The notes under the pieces are model-generated. The model did not search any database, was not told where the DNA came from, and saw nothing but the letters and a program-made list of their open reading frames with translations. A DNA stretch of 5,531 nt from an uncultured Burkholderiales bacterium. Lineage in GTDB: Bacteria > Pseudomonadota > Gammaproteobacteria > Burkholderiales > Burkholderiaceae_C. The translations under genes and the position numbers were made by a program. Positions 1 to 5,531 of this stretch are shown here, piece after piece. Numbering within the stretch: position 1 is the first letter of the stretch; every line of letters starts with the position of its first letter. The DNA lies in contig CAIQIL010000367.1 of the NCBI GenBank assembly GCA_903871865.1, positions 1-5,531 on the forward strand. Reading direction: 5' to 3'.

Positions 1-525
1 CACCCAGAGCAGGAAGCCCGTCATCGTGAGGTAGCGGGCGAACTTGCCCACCGCCATGTAAGCAACGCAAGGCCAGAAGGGCAGGCGCAACCAGCCGGCC
101 ACGGCGCACAGCGGGTCACCCACCACGGGCAACCACGAGAGCAGGCAGGCCTTGGGGCCGAAGCGCTCCAGCCATTGCATGGCGCGTTGGTCGGCGCGGG
201 AGTTCGGGGCCGATGGCGATGCGGACACGGCTGCGCCCGCTGACGCCTCGTTGCGGTGCCGCAAACGCTCGGCCGCACGGCGTGCGCCCTCGCCCATCCA
301 CCACGTCAGGGCGCCGCCCAGGGTGTTGCCCAGCGAGGCCACCAGCACGGCCGGCCAGAACATCTCTGGCTGCAGCTTGACCAGCCCGAACACCGCGGGC
401 TCCGAGCCCATGGGCACCAGCGTGGCGGACACGAAAGCCACCACGAAAACCGCCCCCAGGCCCACCCCGGGGATCGACAACCACGCCAGCAGCGCTTGCA
501 CGCCGCCCATCCAATCGATGCTCAT
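1..525 (-). CDS. yqaA: YqaA family membrane protein (DedA/SNARE-associated superfamily), 3' end cut off by the window
   Basis: Integral inner-membrane protein of the YqaA branch of the DedA/SNARE-associated superfamily. DedA relatives are implicated in membrane homeostasis and lipid-carrier transport; YqaA itself has no settled function. From the ATG at 525-523 the frame stays open for 175 codons to base 1. Family landmarks appear in order: a hydrophobic segment followed by FVSATLVPMGSEP (about residues 31-43), SLGNTLGGALTWWMG (64-78), then LLSWLPVVGDPLCAVAGW (128-145) and VGKFARYL (159-166). These align well with my recollection of E. coli YqaA (142 aa), so only about 5-10 residues should be missing. 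Unlike E. coli YqaA, there is a hydrophilic stretch rich in Ala, Ser and Arg at about 88-113 between the two conserved halves. The start has no clear Shine-Dalgarno; Met6 (510-508) is an alternative. It begins 33 bp after the stop of the PEP-CTERM gene on the same strand, so it may be cotranscribed with it. Confidence 0.88.
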   Translation of the reverse strand, partial: MSIDWMGGVQALLAWLSIPGVGLGAVFVVAFVSATLVPMGSEPAVFGLVKLQPEMFWPAVLVASLGNTLGGALTWWMGEGARRAAERLRHRNEASAGAAVSASPSAPNSRADQRAMQWLERFGPKACLLSWLPVVGDPLCAVAGWLRLPFWPCVAYMAVGKFARYLTMTGFLLWV

Positions 526-558
526 GTGCCAGATTGTGGCGCACGCATCAAGCCGACA

Positions 559-2040
559 TCAAGCGCGGCGGCGGCGGGCCATGCCACCGATCACGGCCAG
601 CGCCGACAGGCCCAGCGCGAAGGTGGCGGGCTCAGGCACGGCCTGCATCTGCAGCGCGCCGATGCTCTGGCCATTGCTGAAGGTGATGCTGTTGAGGTCC
701 GAATCCTTGAAGCGGAACACGTACTGGCGGTTGCCGCCGGCGGTGCCCGGCACGAAGTCGTTGTCGTTGGTCACGTACATGACGTGGTAGCCGTCCACGT
801 CCGGACCGAAAGCGATGCCTTCGAGCTTGCTGGGGATGTCCGTGACGCTGAAGCCAGCGTTCTTGAGCATGGCCACGATGTCGAACATCATGGCCTTGTC
901 CAGCAATTGCTTGCCCGTGAACAGGCGCGTGGTGCCATCCGCAGACAGGCCCGTGACGTCGTTGGCGTCGGTGGCCTTGCTCAGGTCGATCGCCCAGACC
1001 TGCTTGACGGCAGCGCTGGTGCCATCGCCCAGACCCTTGCCGTCGCGCGGCAGGAAAGCCAGCGTGTGGTCGTTGATGGCGATCAGCTCGCTGTTGTTGT
1101 AGGACGTGCCACCGATCAGGTTGCTGACGGCGAATTCCTTGACGGCGCCGCTGGCGATGTCGATCTGCACGATGCGGTTGGTCTTGCCGTTCTTGTCACC
1201 GCCATCCTGGATCAGGGCGCTTTGCATGATGCCGTACAGCGTGCGACCGTCCGGGCTGATGGCCAGGCCTTCCATGCCCTTGTTGGTCACGCGGCCGGAG
1301 GCGTTGCCCGAGATCTCCGTGGCACCCAGGGCGTTCTGGTTCGCGATGGCCAAGTCCGACGGCAAGCTGAATGTGCGCGTGCGCTCACCCGTTTGACGGT
1401 TGAACTGGTAAACGTAGGGGCCGTATTCGTCAGAGATGAACACGCTCTTGCCATCGGCCGACACGCGGATGGACTCCGGGTCCAGGCGGGCATTGTTCGG
1501 GTTGGACGAGCTGCCTGCGGCAAAGCCATCCGAGCGGCCGGTGAAGTAATACTTGCCGGCGGTGTTCTGCGTGGGCACGCCGCTGGCCAGGCCGGCGGTG
1601 CTGCCGTAGTTCAGCGGGGTGCTGCTCCACAGCAGGGTGGTGCTTTGCAGGGTGGGCGTGACGGTGTAAGGCACCGACGTGCCGGTGGGCAGCGTCGAAG
1701 GTGCGCTGTTCACGGCCATCGTCACCGTGTTGAAACGGGCGATGTAGGAGGTCGTGTTGTCCACCAACGCACCGTTCGTGTAGGACGAGGCATTGGGGCC
1801 GCGGTCCGGCAAAGCCAGGTAGGCGTTGCCACCAGCCCAGGCAAAGCCAGAGCCCATGCCGCCCAGGATGTTGGCGGCGTTGCCGTTTTCCAGGGTGCCG
1901 GTCAGACCCGACAGGTCTGTGGCGGCGTCCAGAGACCCCATGCCCACGAACTCAAAGGCGGCTTGCGCTGAACCAGCAGCACAAGCCAGGACGGCGAGGC
2001 TGACCAGGCGGGCGATCTGGGTGGGGGTGGGGACGGCCAT
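559..2040 (-). CDS. Secreted phytase-like/esterase-like protein with PEP-CTERM anchor
   Basis: A 493-aa exported protein. Residues 1-27 form a signal peptide: a hydrophobic core LVSLAVLAC, with likely cleavage after AQA at 25-27. The mature region reads as the esterase-like activity of phytase family (PF13449-type beta-propeller). Its signature blocks are LALPDRGPNA (75-84), DPESIRVSADGKSVFISDEYGP (split across 187-208), KGMEGLAISPDGRTLYG (254-270), NSELIAI near 316-322 and KLEGIAFGPD (405-414). Acidic and Asn residues in such blocks suggest metal binding, by analogy only. The C-terminus is a textbook PEP-CTERM sorting signal: VPEP at 468-471, a hydrophobic helix of about 17 residues, then RRRR at 489-492. 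This implies processing by an exosortase (not encoded here) and delivery to the cell surface or matrix. The ATG at 2040 is chosen because it begins the signal peptide and has GGAG five bases upstream; the frame extends open 24 codons further without a better start. Substrate unknown; phytase activity is not shown. Confidence 0.9.
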   Translation of the reverse strand: MAVPTPTQIARLVSLAVLACAAGSAQAAFEFVGMGSLDAATDLSGLTGTLENGNAANILGGMGSGFAWAGGNAYLALPDRGPNASSYTNGALVDNTTSYIARFNTVTMAVNSAPSTLPTGTSVPYTVTPTLQSTTLLWSSTPLNYGSTAGLASGVPTQNTAGKYYFTGRSDGFAAGSSSNPNNARLDPESIRVSADGKSVFISDEYGPYVYQFNRQTGERTRTFSLPSDLAIANQNALGATEISGNASGRVTNKGMEGLAISPDGRTLYGIMQSALIQDGGDKNGKTNRIVQIDIASGAVKEFAVSNLIGGTSYNNSELIAINDHTLAFLPRDGKGLGDGTSAAVKQVWAIDLSKATDANDVTGLSADGTTRLFTGKQLLDKAMMFDIVAMLKNAGFSVTDIPSKLEGIAFGPDVDGYHVMYVTNDNDFVPGTAGGNRQYVFRFKDSDLNSITFSNGQSIGALQMQAVPEPATFALGLSALAVIGGMARRRRA

Positions 2041-2076
2041 GGGAACTCCGGTGTAAGCAAATGCAAAACCCGGAGG

Positions 2077-2091
2077 ATGGGCATCGCCCAT
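2077..2091. repeat. Short perfect inverted repeat in the leader of the PEP-CTERM gene
   Basis: ATGGGC (2077-2082) and GCCCAT (2086-2091) are perfect complements with a 3-base spacer. On the minus strand this can form a 6-bp hairpin whose near edge is 36 bases upstream of the start codon at 2040. There is no T run directly after it on either strand, so it is not a canonical terminator. It may be leader structure or chance. Confidence 0.4.
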
Positions 2092-2093
2092 GA

Positions 2094-2120
2094 AACGGCA
2101 CCCCTCACCCATGAGCCGTT
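2094..2120 (-). terminator. Possible weak terminator or mRNA 3'-end hairpin after the ompW-like gene
   Basis: AACGGC (2094-2099) pairs with GCCGTT (2115-2120) across a 15-base loop that itself contains CTCA/TGAG. On the minus strand the hairpin begins about 38 bases after the ompW-like stop codon and is followed by only TTTC, not a proper U tract. It is the best candidate for ending or protecting the ompW-like transcript, but evidence is weak. Confidence 0.3.
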
Positions 2121-2158
2121 CAGCTCACTCTGACACCGTTTCGCCCGCGTTCAGAACA

Positions 2159-2962
2159 TCAGAAGCTGTAGCCCACCGAAGCGGACCACACCGTCGGCGT
2201 GAAGCGGAAAGACGCTTCCTGCCGGCTGTGTGCCGTCTCGATCACCAGCTTGTTGTCCACGCGGGCGGTCAGCACGCTGGCATTGAGCGACCAGTGGGCG
2301 TCCAGCTTGTAGGACACGCCCGCCTGGACGGCCGGGCCGTAGGAGTCCGACAGGCGGATGTAGGGGTTGCCGTCGTTGTAGACCTTGTCGCCCGCCTCGT
2401 TCGTGCTGGACTTGAAGCGCGTGACGTTGAGCCCCACGCCCACGAAGGGGCGCAGGCGGGCCGACGCCTCGAAGAAGCGGTAGTTCACGAAGAAGGTCGG
2501 CGCCCATTGGCGCACGGTCGCCACCACCACGCCGTCGTTGCGGTTGAGCTTCTGGGCCGTCAGGCCCGTGGCCGCGTTGGCCGTGGCCGAGCCCACCGCC
2601 TGGGTCAGGCCCGCCGTGGGGGACAGCTGGGGCGAGCCGGTGCGCAGCTTCACCTCGTGCTTGGGCGGCGCGCCCAGGATGAGTTCCACACCCCAATGGT
2701 CGTCGAGCGCGCGCTCGATGCTCAGCGTGACCGTGCCCTTGTTCTGCACTTCCAGGCTCGGGCCATTGGCCAGGTTGATGTTGCCCAGGTAGGTCGAGCC
2801 ATTCACGGCCGGCAGCTGGCCACGCAGCGGCGTGCTGGTGGCGTTGGTGTCGAAATAGGCACCGCCGAGCTTGACGGTGTATTGGGCAGATGCACTGGTG
2901 GCGGACAGGGCGCACCAGGCGCCCAAGGCCGCAGCAGCGACGCGGGTGAAAACGAACTTCAT
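2159..2962 (-). CDS. ompW: OmpW family outer-membrane beta-barrel protein
   Basis: A 267-aa precursor of an eight-stranded outer-membrane barrel of the OmpW family, which is associated with passage of small hydrophobic compounds and with stress responses. Residues 1-26 are a signal peptide ending in ASA before Gln27. Family landmarks are WGVELILGAPPKHEV (90-104, matching the GVELLAATPFRHKI region I recall from E. coli OmpW), APTFFVNYRF (154-163), LRPFVGVGLNVTRF (170-183), YGPAVQAGVSYKLDAHWSLNAS (split across 208-229) and a C-terminal aromatic ending VGYSF, the usual barrel-insertion signal. It is about 55 residues longer than E. coli OmpW. Much of the excess lies at about 105-150, a Ser/Ala/Thr/Gly-rich stretch that should be an extended loop between strands. 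The ATG at 2962 is chosen because it begins the signal peptide; the frame is open 65 codons upstream, but that part is unlike any OmpW. No clear Shine-Dalgarno precedes it. The symbol reflects family membership; orthology is inferred. Confidence 0.88.
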   Translation of the reverse strand: MKFVFTRVAAAALGAWCALSATSASAQYTVKLGGAYFDTNATSTPLRGQLPAVNGSTYLGNINLANGPSLEVQNKGTVTLSIERALDDHWGVELILGAPPKHEVKLRTGSPQLSPTAGLTQAVGSATANAATGLTAQKLNRNDGVVVATVRQWAPTFFVNYRFFEASARLRPFVGVGLNVTRFKSSTNEAGDKVYNDGNPYIRLSDSYGPAVQAGVSYKLDAHWSLNASVLTARVDNKLVIETAHSRQEASFRFTPTVWSASVGYSF

Positions 2963-3099
2963 GGCACAACAAGGATGGGATGGGACAGACACCCCCGCGG
3001 CGCCGTGGCGGACACAGCCGGGCGGGGCATTCCAGCGCGGGCTTGCCTCGGCCCAGGCAAGCCAGACCGGGGCGCACCCGTAACGCGCCGTAACATTAC

Positions 3100-3105
3100 A
3101 TTTTA
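3100..3105 (-). promoter_or_regulatory. Candidate -10 box for the ompW-like gene
   Basis: On the minus strand this reads TAAAAT, five of six matches to TATAAT, in the only AT-rich patch of the gap. The -35 is poor: the best is CTGACG with a 19-base spacer. That would suit an activator-dependent promoter. A start near 3093-3096 would leave a leader of about 130 bases and put the palindrome at 3148-3167 centred about 61-65 bases upstream. The assignment is inference. Confidence 0.35.
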
Positions 3106-3147
3106 CGTGCAATGGTTTGCCCGGCGTCAGGGTGTGCAATGCCCAGC

Positions 3148-3167
3148 AGCGTGACAAACGTCACGCT
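3148..3167. promoter_or_regulatory. Perfect 8-bp inverted repeat; candidate CRP/FNR-superfamily operator
   Basis: AGCGTGAC (3148-3155) and GTCACGCT (3160-3167) are exact reverse complements separated by AAAC. The core GTGA-N6-TCAC (3151-3164) has the half-site spacing of the CRP consensus TGTGA-N6-TCACA, with C and G in place of the outer T and A. It does not fit the FNR consensus TTGAT-N4-ATCAA. It sits between two divergent genes, about 185 bp upstream of the ompW-like start and 161 bp upstream of the dusB start. Its distance from the candidate -10 at 3100-3105 resembles a class I activator position. The bound protein is unknown. Confidence 0.5.
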
Positions 3168-3240
3168 CACAGTCCATCCCCGCCCTCTGCCGCGGCATTT
3201 TTTGTGGGCCCCGGGACTATCCAGCCGGGCTGCCGACCGC

Positions 3241-3246
3241 TATACT
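3241..3246 (+). promoter_or_regulatory. Candidate -10 box of the dusB-fis-purH operon
   Basis: TATACT matches the sigma-70 -10 consensus at five of six positions and is the best such box upstream of dusB. No good -35 lies 16-18 bases upstream (TATCCA or similar). Transcription would begin near 3253 and give a leader of about 75 bases holding both hairpins at 3262-3310. Confidence 0.45.
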
Positions 3247-3261
3247 CTGCCTCCTTTTTAA

Positions 3262-3310
3262 GCAGCCCTGAACGCCCTGTCGCTCGGGGCTGCGGCGTCT
3301 TGAAGGCGCC
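3262..3310 (+). other. Two abutting hairpins in the predicted dusB leader RNA
   Basis: Hairpin 1: GCAGCCCTGA (3262-3271) pairs with TCGGGGCTGC (3284-3293), ten pairs including one G-U, with a 12-base loop. Hairpin 2 starts at the next base: GGCGTCT (3294-3300) pairs with AGGCGCC (3304-3310), seven pairs including one G-U, with a TGA loop. Neither is followed by a T run on the plus strand, so they are not an intrinsic terminator. They end 18 bases before the dusB ATG, which has no Shine-Dalgarno. A role in initiation or RNA stability is possible; no known riboswitch class was recognised. Confidence 0.45.
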
Positions 3311-3328
3311 CAACCCACCAAGCCACCC

Positions 3329-4420
3329 ATGCCCACCCTGCCCTCCCTGGTCAGCCCCTTGAAGATCGGTCCGCACACGCTGGCGAACCGACTCTTCGTG
3401 GCGCCCATGGCCGGGGTGACGGACCGCCCTTTCCGCATGCTGTGCAAGCGCCTGGGCGCGGGCTACGCGGTCAGCGAGATGGTGACCTCGCGCAAGGACC
3501 TCTGGCACAGCCTGAAGACGTCACGCCGCGCCGATCACACCGGTGAAGGCGCGCCGATTTCGGTGCAGATCGCCGGCACGGATGCGGCCATGATGGCCGA
3601 GGCCGCCGCCTACAACATCGATCGTGGCGCCCAGATCATCGACATCAACATGGGCTGCCCGGCCAAGAAGGTCTGCAACAAGTGGGCGGGCTCCGCGCTG
3701 ATGCAGGACGAGCCCCTGGCGCTGGCCATCGTCGAAGCCGTGGTGGCCGCCTGCGCGCCCCACAACGTGCCCGTCACGCTGAAGATGCGCACTGGCTGGA
3801 GCCAGCAACACAAGAACGCCGAACGCATCGCCCGCGCCGCCGAAGCCGCCGGCATCGCCATGCTGACCGTGCACGGCCGCACCCGCGAGCAAGGCTACAA
3901 GGGCCAGGCCGAGTACGACACCGTCGCCGCCGTGAAGGCCGCGGTGCAGATCCCGGTGGTGGCCAATGGCGACATCACCTCGCCCGAGCAGGCCCTGGCC
4001 GTGATGCGGCACACCGGTGCCGACGCCGTGATGATCGGCCGGGCCGCCCAAGGCCAGCCCTGGATCTTCGGCGACATCGCGCACTTCGTGGCGCATGGCC
4101 AGCACCGCGCCCGCCCGCTGACGCTGGACGTGCGCCAATGGCTGCTCGCGCACCTGCACGATCACCACGGCCTGTACGGCGAGCACGCCGGCGTGCGCAC
4201 CGCCCGCAAGCACATCGGCTGGGCCGTGCACGCCCTGCCTGGTGGCGAGGCCTTCCGCCGCCACATGAACACGCTGGAACGGATCGACGAACAGGTCCGC
4301 GCCGTGAGCGATTTTTTCGAAGAACTGAGCCAGACCCACGACCGCCTGCCGGCGGCGACGGGCGAGCCACCGGAAGACAAGGACGCACAGGACAACGACG
4401 CCCTGTGCGCTGCGCACTGA
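3329..4420 (+). CDS. dusB: tRNA-dihydrouridine synthase B
   Basis: FMN-dependent, NADPH-using enzyme that reduces uridine in the tRNA D-loop to dihydrouridine; the E. coli enzyme acts at U17. The 363-aa product carries a TIM-barrel followed by the helical tRNA-binding domain. Hallmarks are [14 protein letters not shown] (23-36, FMN site), SVQIAG (78-83), [11 protein letters not shown] (105-115, with the presumed catalytic acid Cys110), LKMRTGW (151-157), [11 protein letters not shown] (182-192), VANGDI (211-216) and [13 protein letters not shown] (235-247, phosphate and FMN binding). ARKHIGW (292-298) marks the C-terminal domain. The DusB-specific CPAKKV wording and the neighbouring fis support DusB over DusA or DusC. 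About 25 residues after the core (338-363) form a Pro/Asp/Glu-rich tail absent from the E. coli protein. The ATG at 3329 has no Shine-Dalgarno but gives the expected N-terminus a few residues before PLKIG. It is the first gene of the operon. Confidence 0.97.
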   Translation: MPTLPSLVSPLKIGPHTLANRLFVAPMAGVTDRPFRMLCKRLGAGYAVSEMVTSRKDLWHSLKTSRRADHTGEGAPISVQIAGTDAAMMAEAAAYNIDRGAQIIDINMGCPAKKVCNKWAGSALMQDEPLALAIVEAVVAACAPHNVPVTLKMRTGWSQQHKNAERIARAAEAAGIAMLTVHGRTREQGYKGQAEYDTVAAVKAAVQIPVVANGDITSPEQALAVMRHTGADAVMIGRAAQGQPWIFGDIAHFVAHGQHRARPLTLDVRQWLLAHLHDHHGLYGEHAGVRTARKHIGWAVHALPGGEAFRRHMNTLERIDEQVRAVSDFFEELSQTHDRLPAATGEPPEDKDAQDNDALCAAH

Positions 4421-4425
4421 ACGCC

Positions 4426-4662
4426 ATGAGCAAGAAAAACATCCAAGACTGCATCCGGGACAACCTCGACAGCTACTTCCACGACCTGCGCGGCGCCGAG
4501 CCGCACGCCGTGTACGACATGGTCGTCAACGCGGTGGAGCGCCCCATGCTGGAAGTCGTGATGCAACGCGCCGAGGGCAACCAGTCCAAGGCCGCCGAGT
4601 GGCTGGGCATCAACCGCAACACGCTGCGCCGCAAGCTGCTCGAGCACAAGCTCATCAAGTGA
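4426..4662 (+). CDS. fis: Fis family DNA-binding nucleoid protein
   Basis: Small homodimeric DNA-bending protein of the Fis family, known in enterobacteria as an abundant growth-phase regulator of rRNA and tRNA promoters and of recombination. The 78-aa product is shorter than E. coli Fis (98 aa) and lacks its N-terminal beta-hairpin arm region in recognisable form, as in other betaproteobacterial Fis proteins I know of. Residues about 27-50 give the dimerisation helices ([19 protein letters not shown]). Residues 52-76 give the C-terminal helix-turn-helix [20 protein letters not shown], which matches the Fis/NtrC-type motif closely. The ATG at 4426 lies only 5 bp after the dusB stop and has no Shine-Dalgarno, so translation is probably coupled to dusB. 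The dusB-fis pairing is conserved across gamma- and betaproteobacteria, which supports the call. Confidence 0.95.
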   Translation: MSKKNIQDCIRDNLDSYFHDLRGAEPHAVYDMVVNAVERPMLEVVMQRAEGNQSKAAEWLGINRNTLRRKLLEHKLIK

Positions 4663-4669
4663 ATTTTTT

Positions 4670-4678
4670 GGAAGGAAG
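4670..4678 (+). promoter_or_regulatory. Strong ribosome binding site of purH
   Basis: The purine-rich GGAAGGAAG sits just before the purH ATG at 4683, within the 20-bp gap after fis. It is the only strong Shine-Dalgarno in this operon. The T6 run at 4664-4669 leaves the site in unstructured AT-rich RNA, consistent with independent and efficient initiation on purH. Confidence 0.75.
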
Positions 4679-4682
4679 AACC

Positions 4683-5531
4683 ATGGCCTTGACCGCCCTG
4701 CTGTCCGTGTCCGACAAGACCGGCATCGTTGAATTTGCCCAGGCACTGAACGCCCAGGGCGTGCGCCTGCTGTCCACCGGCGGCACCGCCAAGCTGCTGG
4801 CCGACAAGGGCCTGCCCGTCACCGAGGTGTCGGAGATCACCGGCTTCCCCGAGATGCTGGACGGCCGCGTCAAGACCCTGCACCCGCGCGTGCACGGCGG
4901 CATCCTGGCCCGCCGCGACCTGCCCGAGCACATGGCCGCGCTGAAGGAACACGGCATCGAGACCATCGACATGCTCGTGGTGAACCTCTACCCCTTCGCG
5001 CAAGCCACCGCCAAGGCCGACTGCACGCTCGAAAACGCCATCGAGAACATCGACATCGGCGGCCCGACCATGCTGCGCGCCGCCGCCAAGAACTGGCAGG
5101 ACGTGGCCGTCATCATCGACCCGGTGGACTACGAACAGGTGCTGTCTGAGATGAAGGCCGAGGGCATCACCCGCTCGACCAAGTTCATGCTGGCCAAGAA
5201 GGTGTTCGCCCACACCGCCGCCTATGACGGCATGATCACCAATTACCTCACCAGCCTGGAAACTGGCTCGGAGCTGAAGACCGAAGCCGTGCCCGCCAAA
5301 GAGGCCTACCCCGCCGTCTTCAACCTGCAGCTGCACAAGGTGCAGGGCATGCGTTACGGCGAGAACCCGCACCAGTCGGCCGCCTTCTACCGTGAGGCTT
5401 CGCCCGTGGTCAGCACGCTGGCCAACTGGACGCAGATCCAGGGCAAGGAACTCAGCTTCAACAACATCGCCGATGCCGATGCCGCCTGGGAATGCGTGAA
5501 GGCTTTCGAAGCCACCGCCTGCGTCATCATA
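4683..5531 (+). CDS. purH: Bifunctional AICAR formyltransferase/IMP cyclohydrolase, N-terminal 283 codons (cut off by the window end)
   Basis: Catalyses the last two steps of de novo IMP synthesis in the cytoplasm: formyl transfer from 10-formyl-tetrahydrofolate to AICAR, then ring closure of FAICAR to IMP. The N-terminal MGS-like cyclohydrolase domain is complete: [11 protein letters not shown] (5-15), [11 protein letters not shown] (29-39), [15 protein letters not shown] (61-75), NLYPF (101-105) and [15 protein letters not shown] (123-137). These include the Lys64, Tyr103, Asp124 and Lys136 positions that correspond to active-site residues in studied PurH proteins. The transformylase domain begins around 200, with RYGENPHQ (224-231) and ELSFNN (256-261). 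The frame is still open at base 5531, ending CVII, just before the expected KHANPCG motif that carries the transformylase catalytic Lys-His. Full length should be about 520-530 aa, so roughly half is present. It lies 20 bp after fis, probably in the same operon, with its own strong ribosome binding site. Confidence 0.97.
   Translation, partial: MALTALLSVSDKTGIVEFAQALNAQGVRLLSTGGTAKLLADKGLPVTEVSEITGFPEMLDGRVKTLHPRVHGGILARRDLPEHMAALKEHGIETIDMLVVNLYPFAQATAKADCTLENAIENIDIGGPTMLRAAAKNWQDVAVIIDPVDYEQVLSEMKAEGITRSTKFMLAKKVFAHTAAYDGMITNYLTSLETGSELKTEAVPAKEAYPAVFNLQLHKVQGMRYGENPHQSAAFYREASPVVSTLANWTQIQGKELSFNNIADADAAWECVKAFEATACVII

Larger units (their letters stand above)
2963..3328. other. Divergent intergenic region between the ompW-like gene (leftward) and dusB (rightward)
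   Basis: This 366-bp stretch has no credible coding region: the frames running through it lack Shine-Dalgarno sequences and family resemblance. It should hold the promoters and leaders of two divergent transcripts. From left to right it contains a leader for the ompW-like gene, an AT-rich patch near 3085-3115 (notable against the GC-rich surroundings), two copies of GTGCAATG (3107-3114 and 3134-3141), a perfect palindrome at 3148-3167, a T6 run at 3198-3203, a TATACT box at 3241-3246, and two abutting hairpins at 3262-3310. The last 18 bases before the dusB start are C/A-rich with no Shine-Dalgarno. Confidence 0.75.

Noticed and set aside
256..1971. A 571-codon open frame on the plus strand opposite the PEP-CTERM gene
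   Set aside because: The translation is a His/Val/Gly/Arg-rich antisense artefact typical of high-GC DNA. The opposite strand has a signal peptide, family blocks and a PEP-CTERM tail.
2090..3154. A 354-codon plus-strand frame opposite the OmpW-family gene
   Set aside because: Composition is antisense-like and there is no family resemblance, while the minus strand encodes a clear signal peptide and OmpW barrel segments.
2963..3157. N-terminal extension of the OmpW-family frame to an ATG at 3157
   Set aside because: The extra 65 residues are not OmpW-like and would bury the signal peptide. They also run through the AT-rich promoter region and the palindrome's edge.
3208..3230. GCCCCGG/CCGGGC inverted repeat upstream of the dusB -10 box
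   Set aside because: Low-complexity G/C arms of this length are frequent by chance in this GC-rich DNA, the stem is imperfect and there is no T run after it on the relevant strand.
3682..4662. Long plus-strand frame covering most of dusB and ending with fis, which could be read as a DusB-Fis fusion
   Set aside because: Its upstream part is the Arg/Pro/Ala-rich shifted frame of dusB. Only the last 78 codons, from the ATG at 4426, are real Fis.
4637..4669. TGCTCGAGCA palindrome and GAGC/GCTC stem followed by T6 at the fis end, resembling a terminator
   Set aside because: The stems are only 4-5 bp and lie inside the fis coding end, with the T run about ten bases beyond the last arm. The T run leads straight into the purH ribosome binding site, so read-through is expected.
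5529..5531. Rare ATA codon as the last visible purH codon
   Set aside because: Ile fits the family here (CVI followed by I or V before KHANPCG), so it may be ordinary variation or a base-call effect at the sequence end; one codon is not evidence of anything.

Overview
The window looks like a chromosomal segment of a GC-rich betaproteobacterium, most likely Burkholderiales. The evidence is the gene order dusB-fis-purH, a short (78 aa) Fis, strong G/C bias at third codon positions, an exosortase-type PEP-CTERM protein and an OmpW-family porin. The genus cannot be fixed from the sequence; PEP-CTERM-bearing genera around Aquabacterium, Ideonella, Leptothrix or Rubrivivax are plausible.

Left half (1-2962), all on the minus strand and read right to left: an OmpW-family outer-membrane protein (2962-2159), a 118-bp gap with hairpins, a secreted phytase-like/esterase-like protein ending in a PEP-CTERM anchor (2040-559), and 33 bp later a YqaA-type (DedA/SNARE-associated) membrane protein (525 to beyond base 1; only the last few residues are missing). 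The last two may be cotranscribed.

Centre (2963-3328): a 366-bp divergent intergenic region serves the ompW-like gene leftward and dusB rightward. It holds a perfect 8-bp inverted repeat with a CRP/FNR-like core (GTGA-N6-TCAC), a possible -10 box on each strand, and two directly abutting hairpins in what should be the dusB leader RNA.

Right half (3329-5531), plus strand: dusB (tRNA-dihydrouridine synthase), fis (nucleoid/DNA-bending regulator) and the first 283 codons of purH (the bifunctional enzyme of the last two steps of IMP synthesis). Gaps are 5 and 20 bp, so this is very probably one operon linking tRNA modification, a growth-phase chromatin protein and purine synthesis. Only purH has a strong Shine-Dalgarno sequence.

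No mobile element, CRISPR array, rRNA or tRNA gene was seen. I found no convincing undescribed system. The observations most worth following are the palindromic operator candidate, the structured dusB leader and the pairing of a PEP-CTERM phytase-like protein with YqaA.
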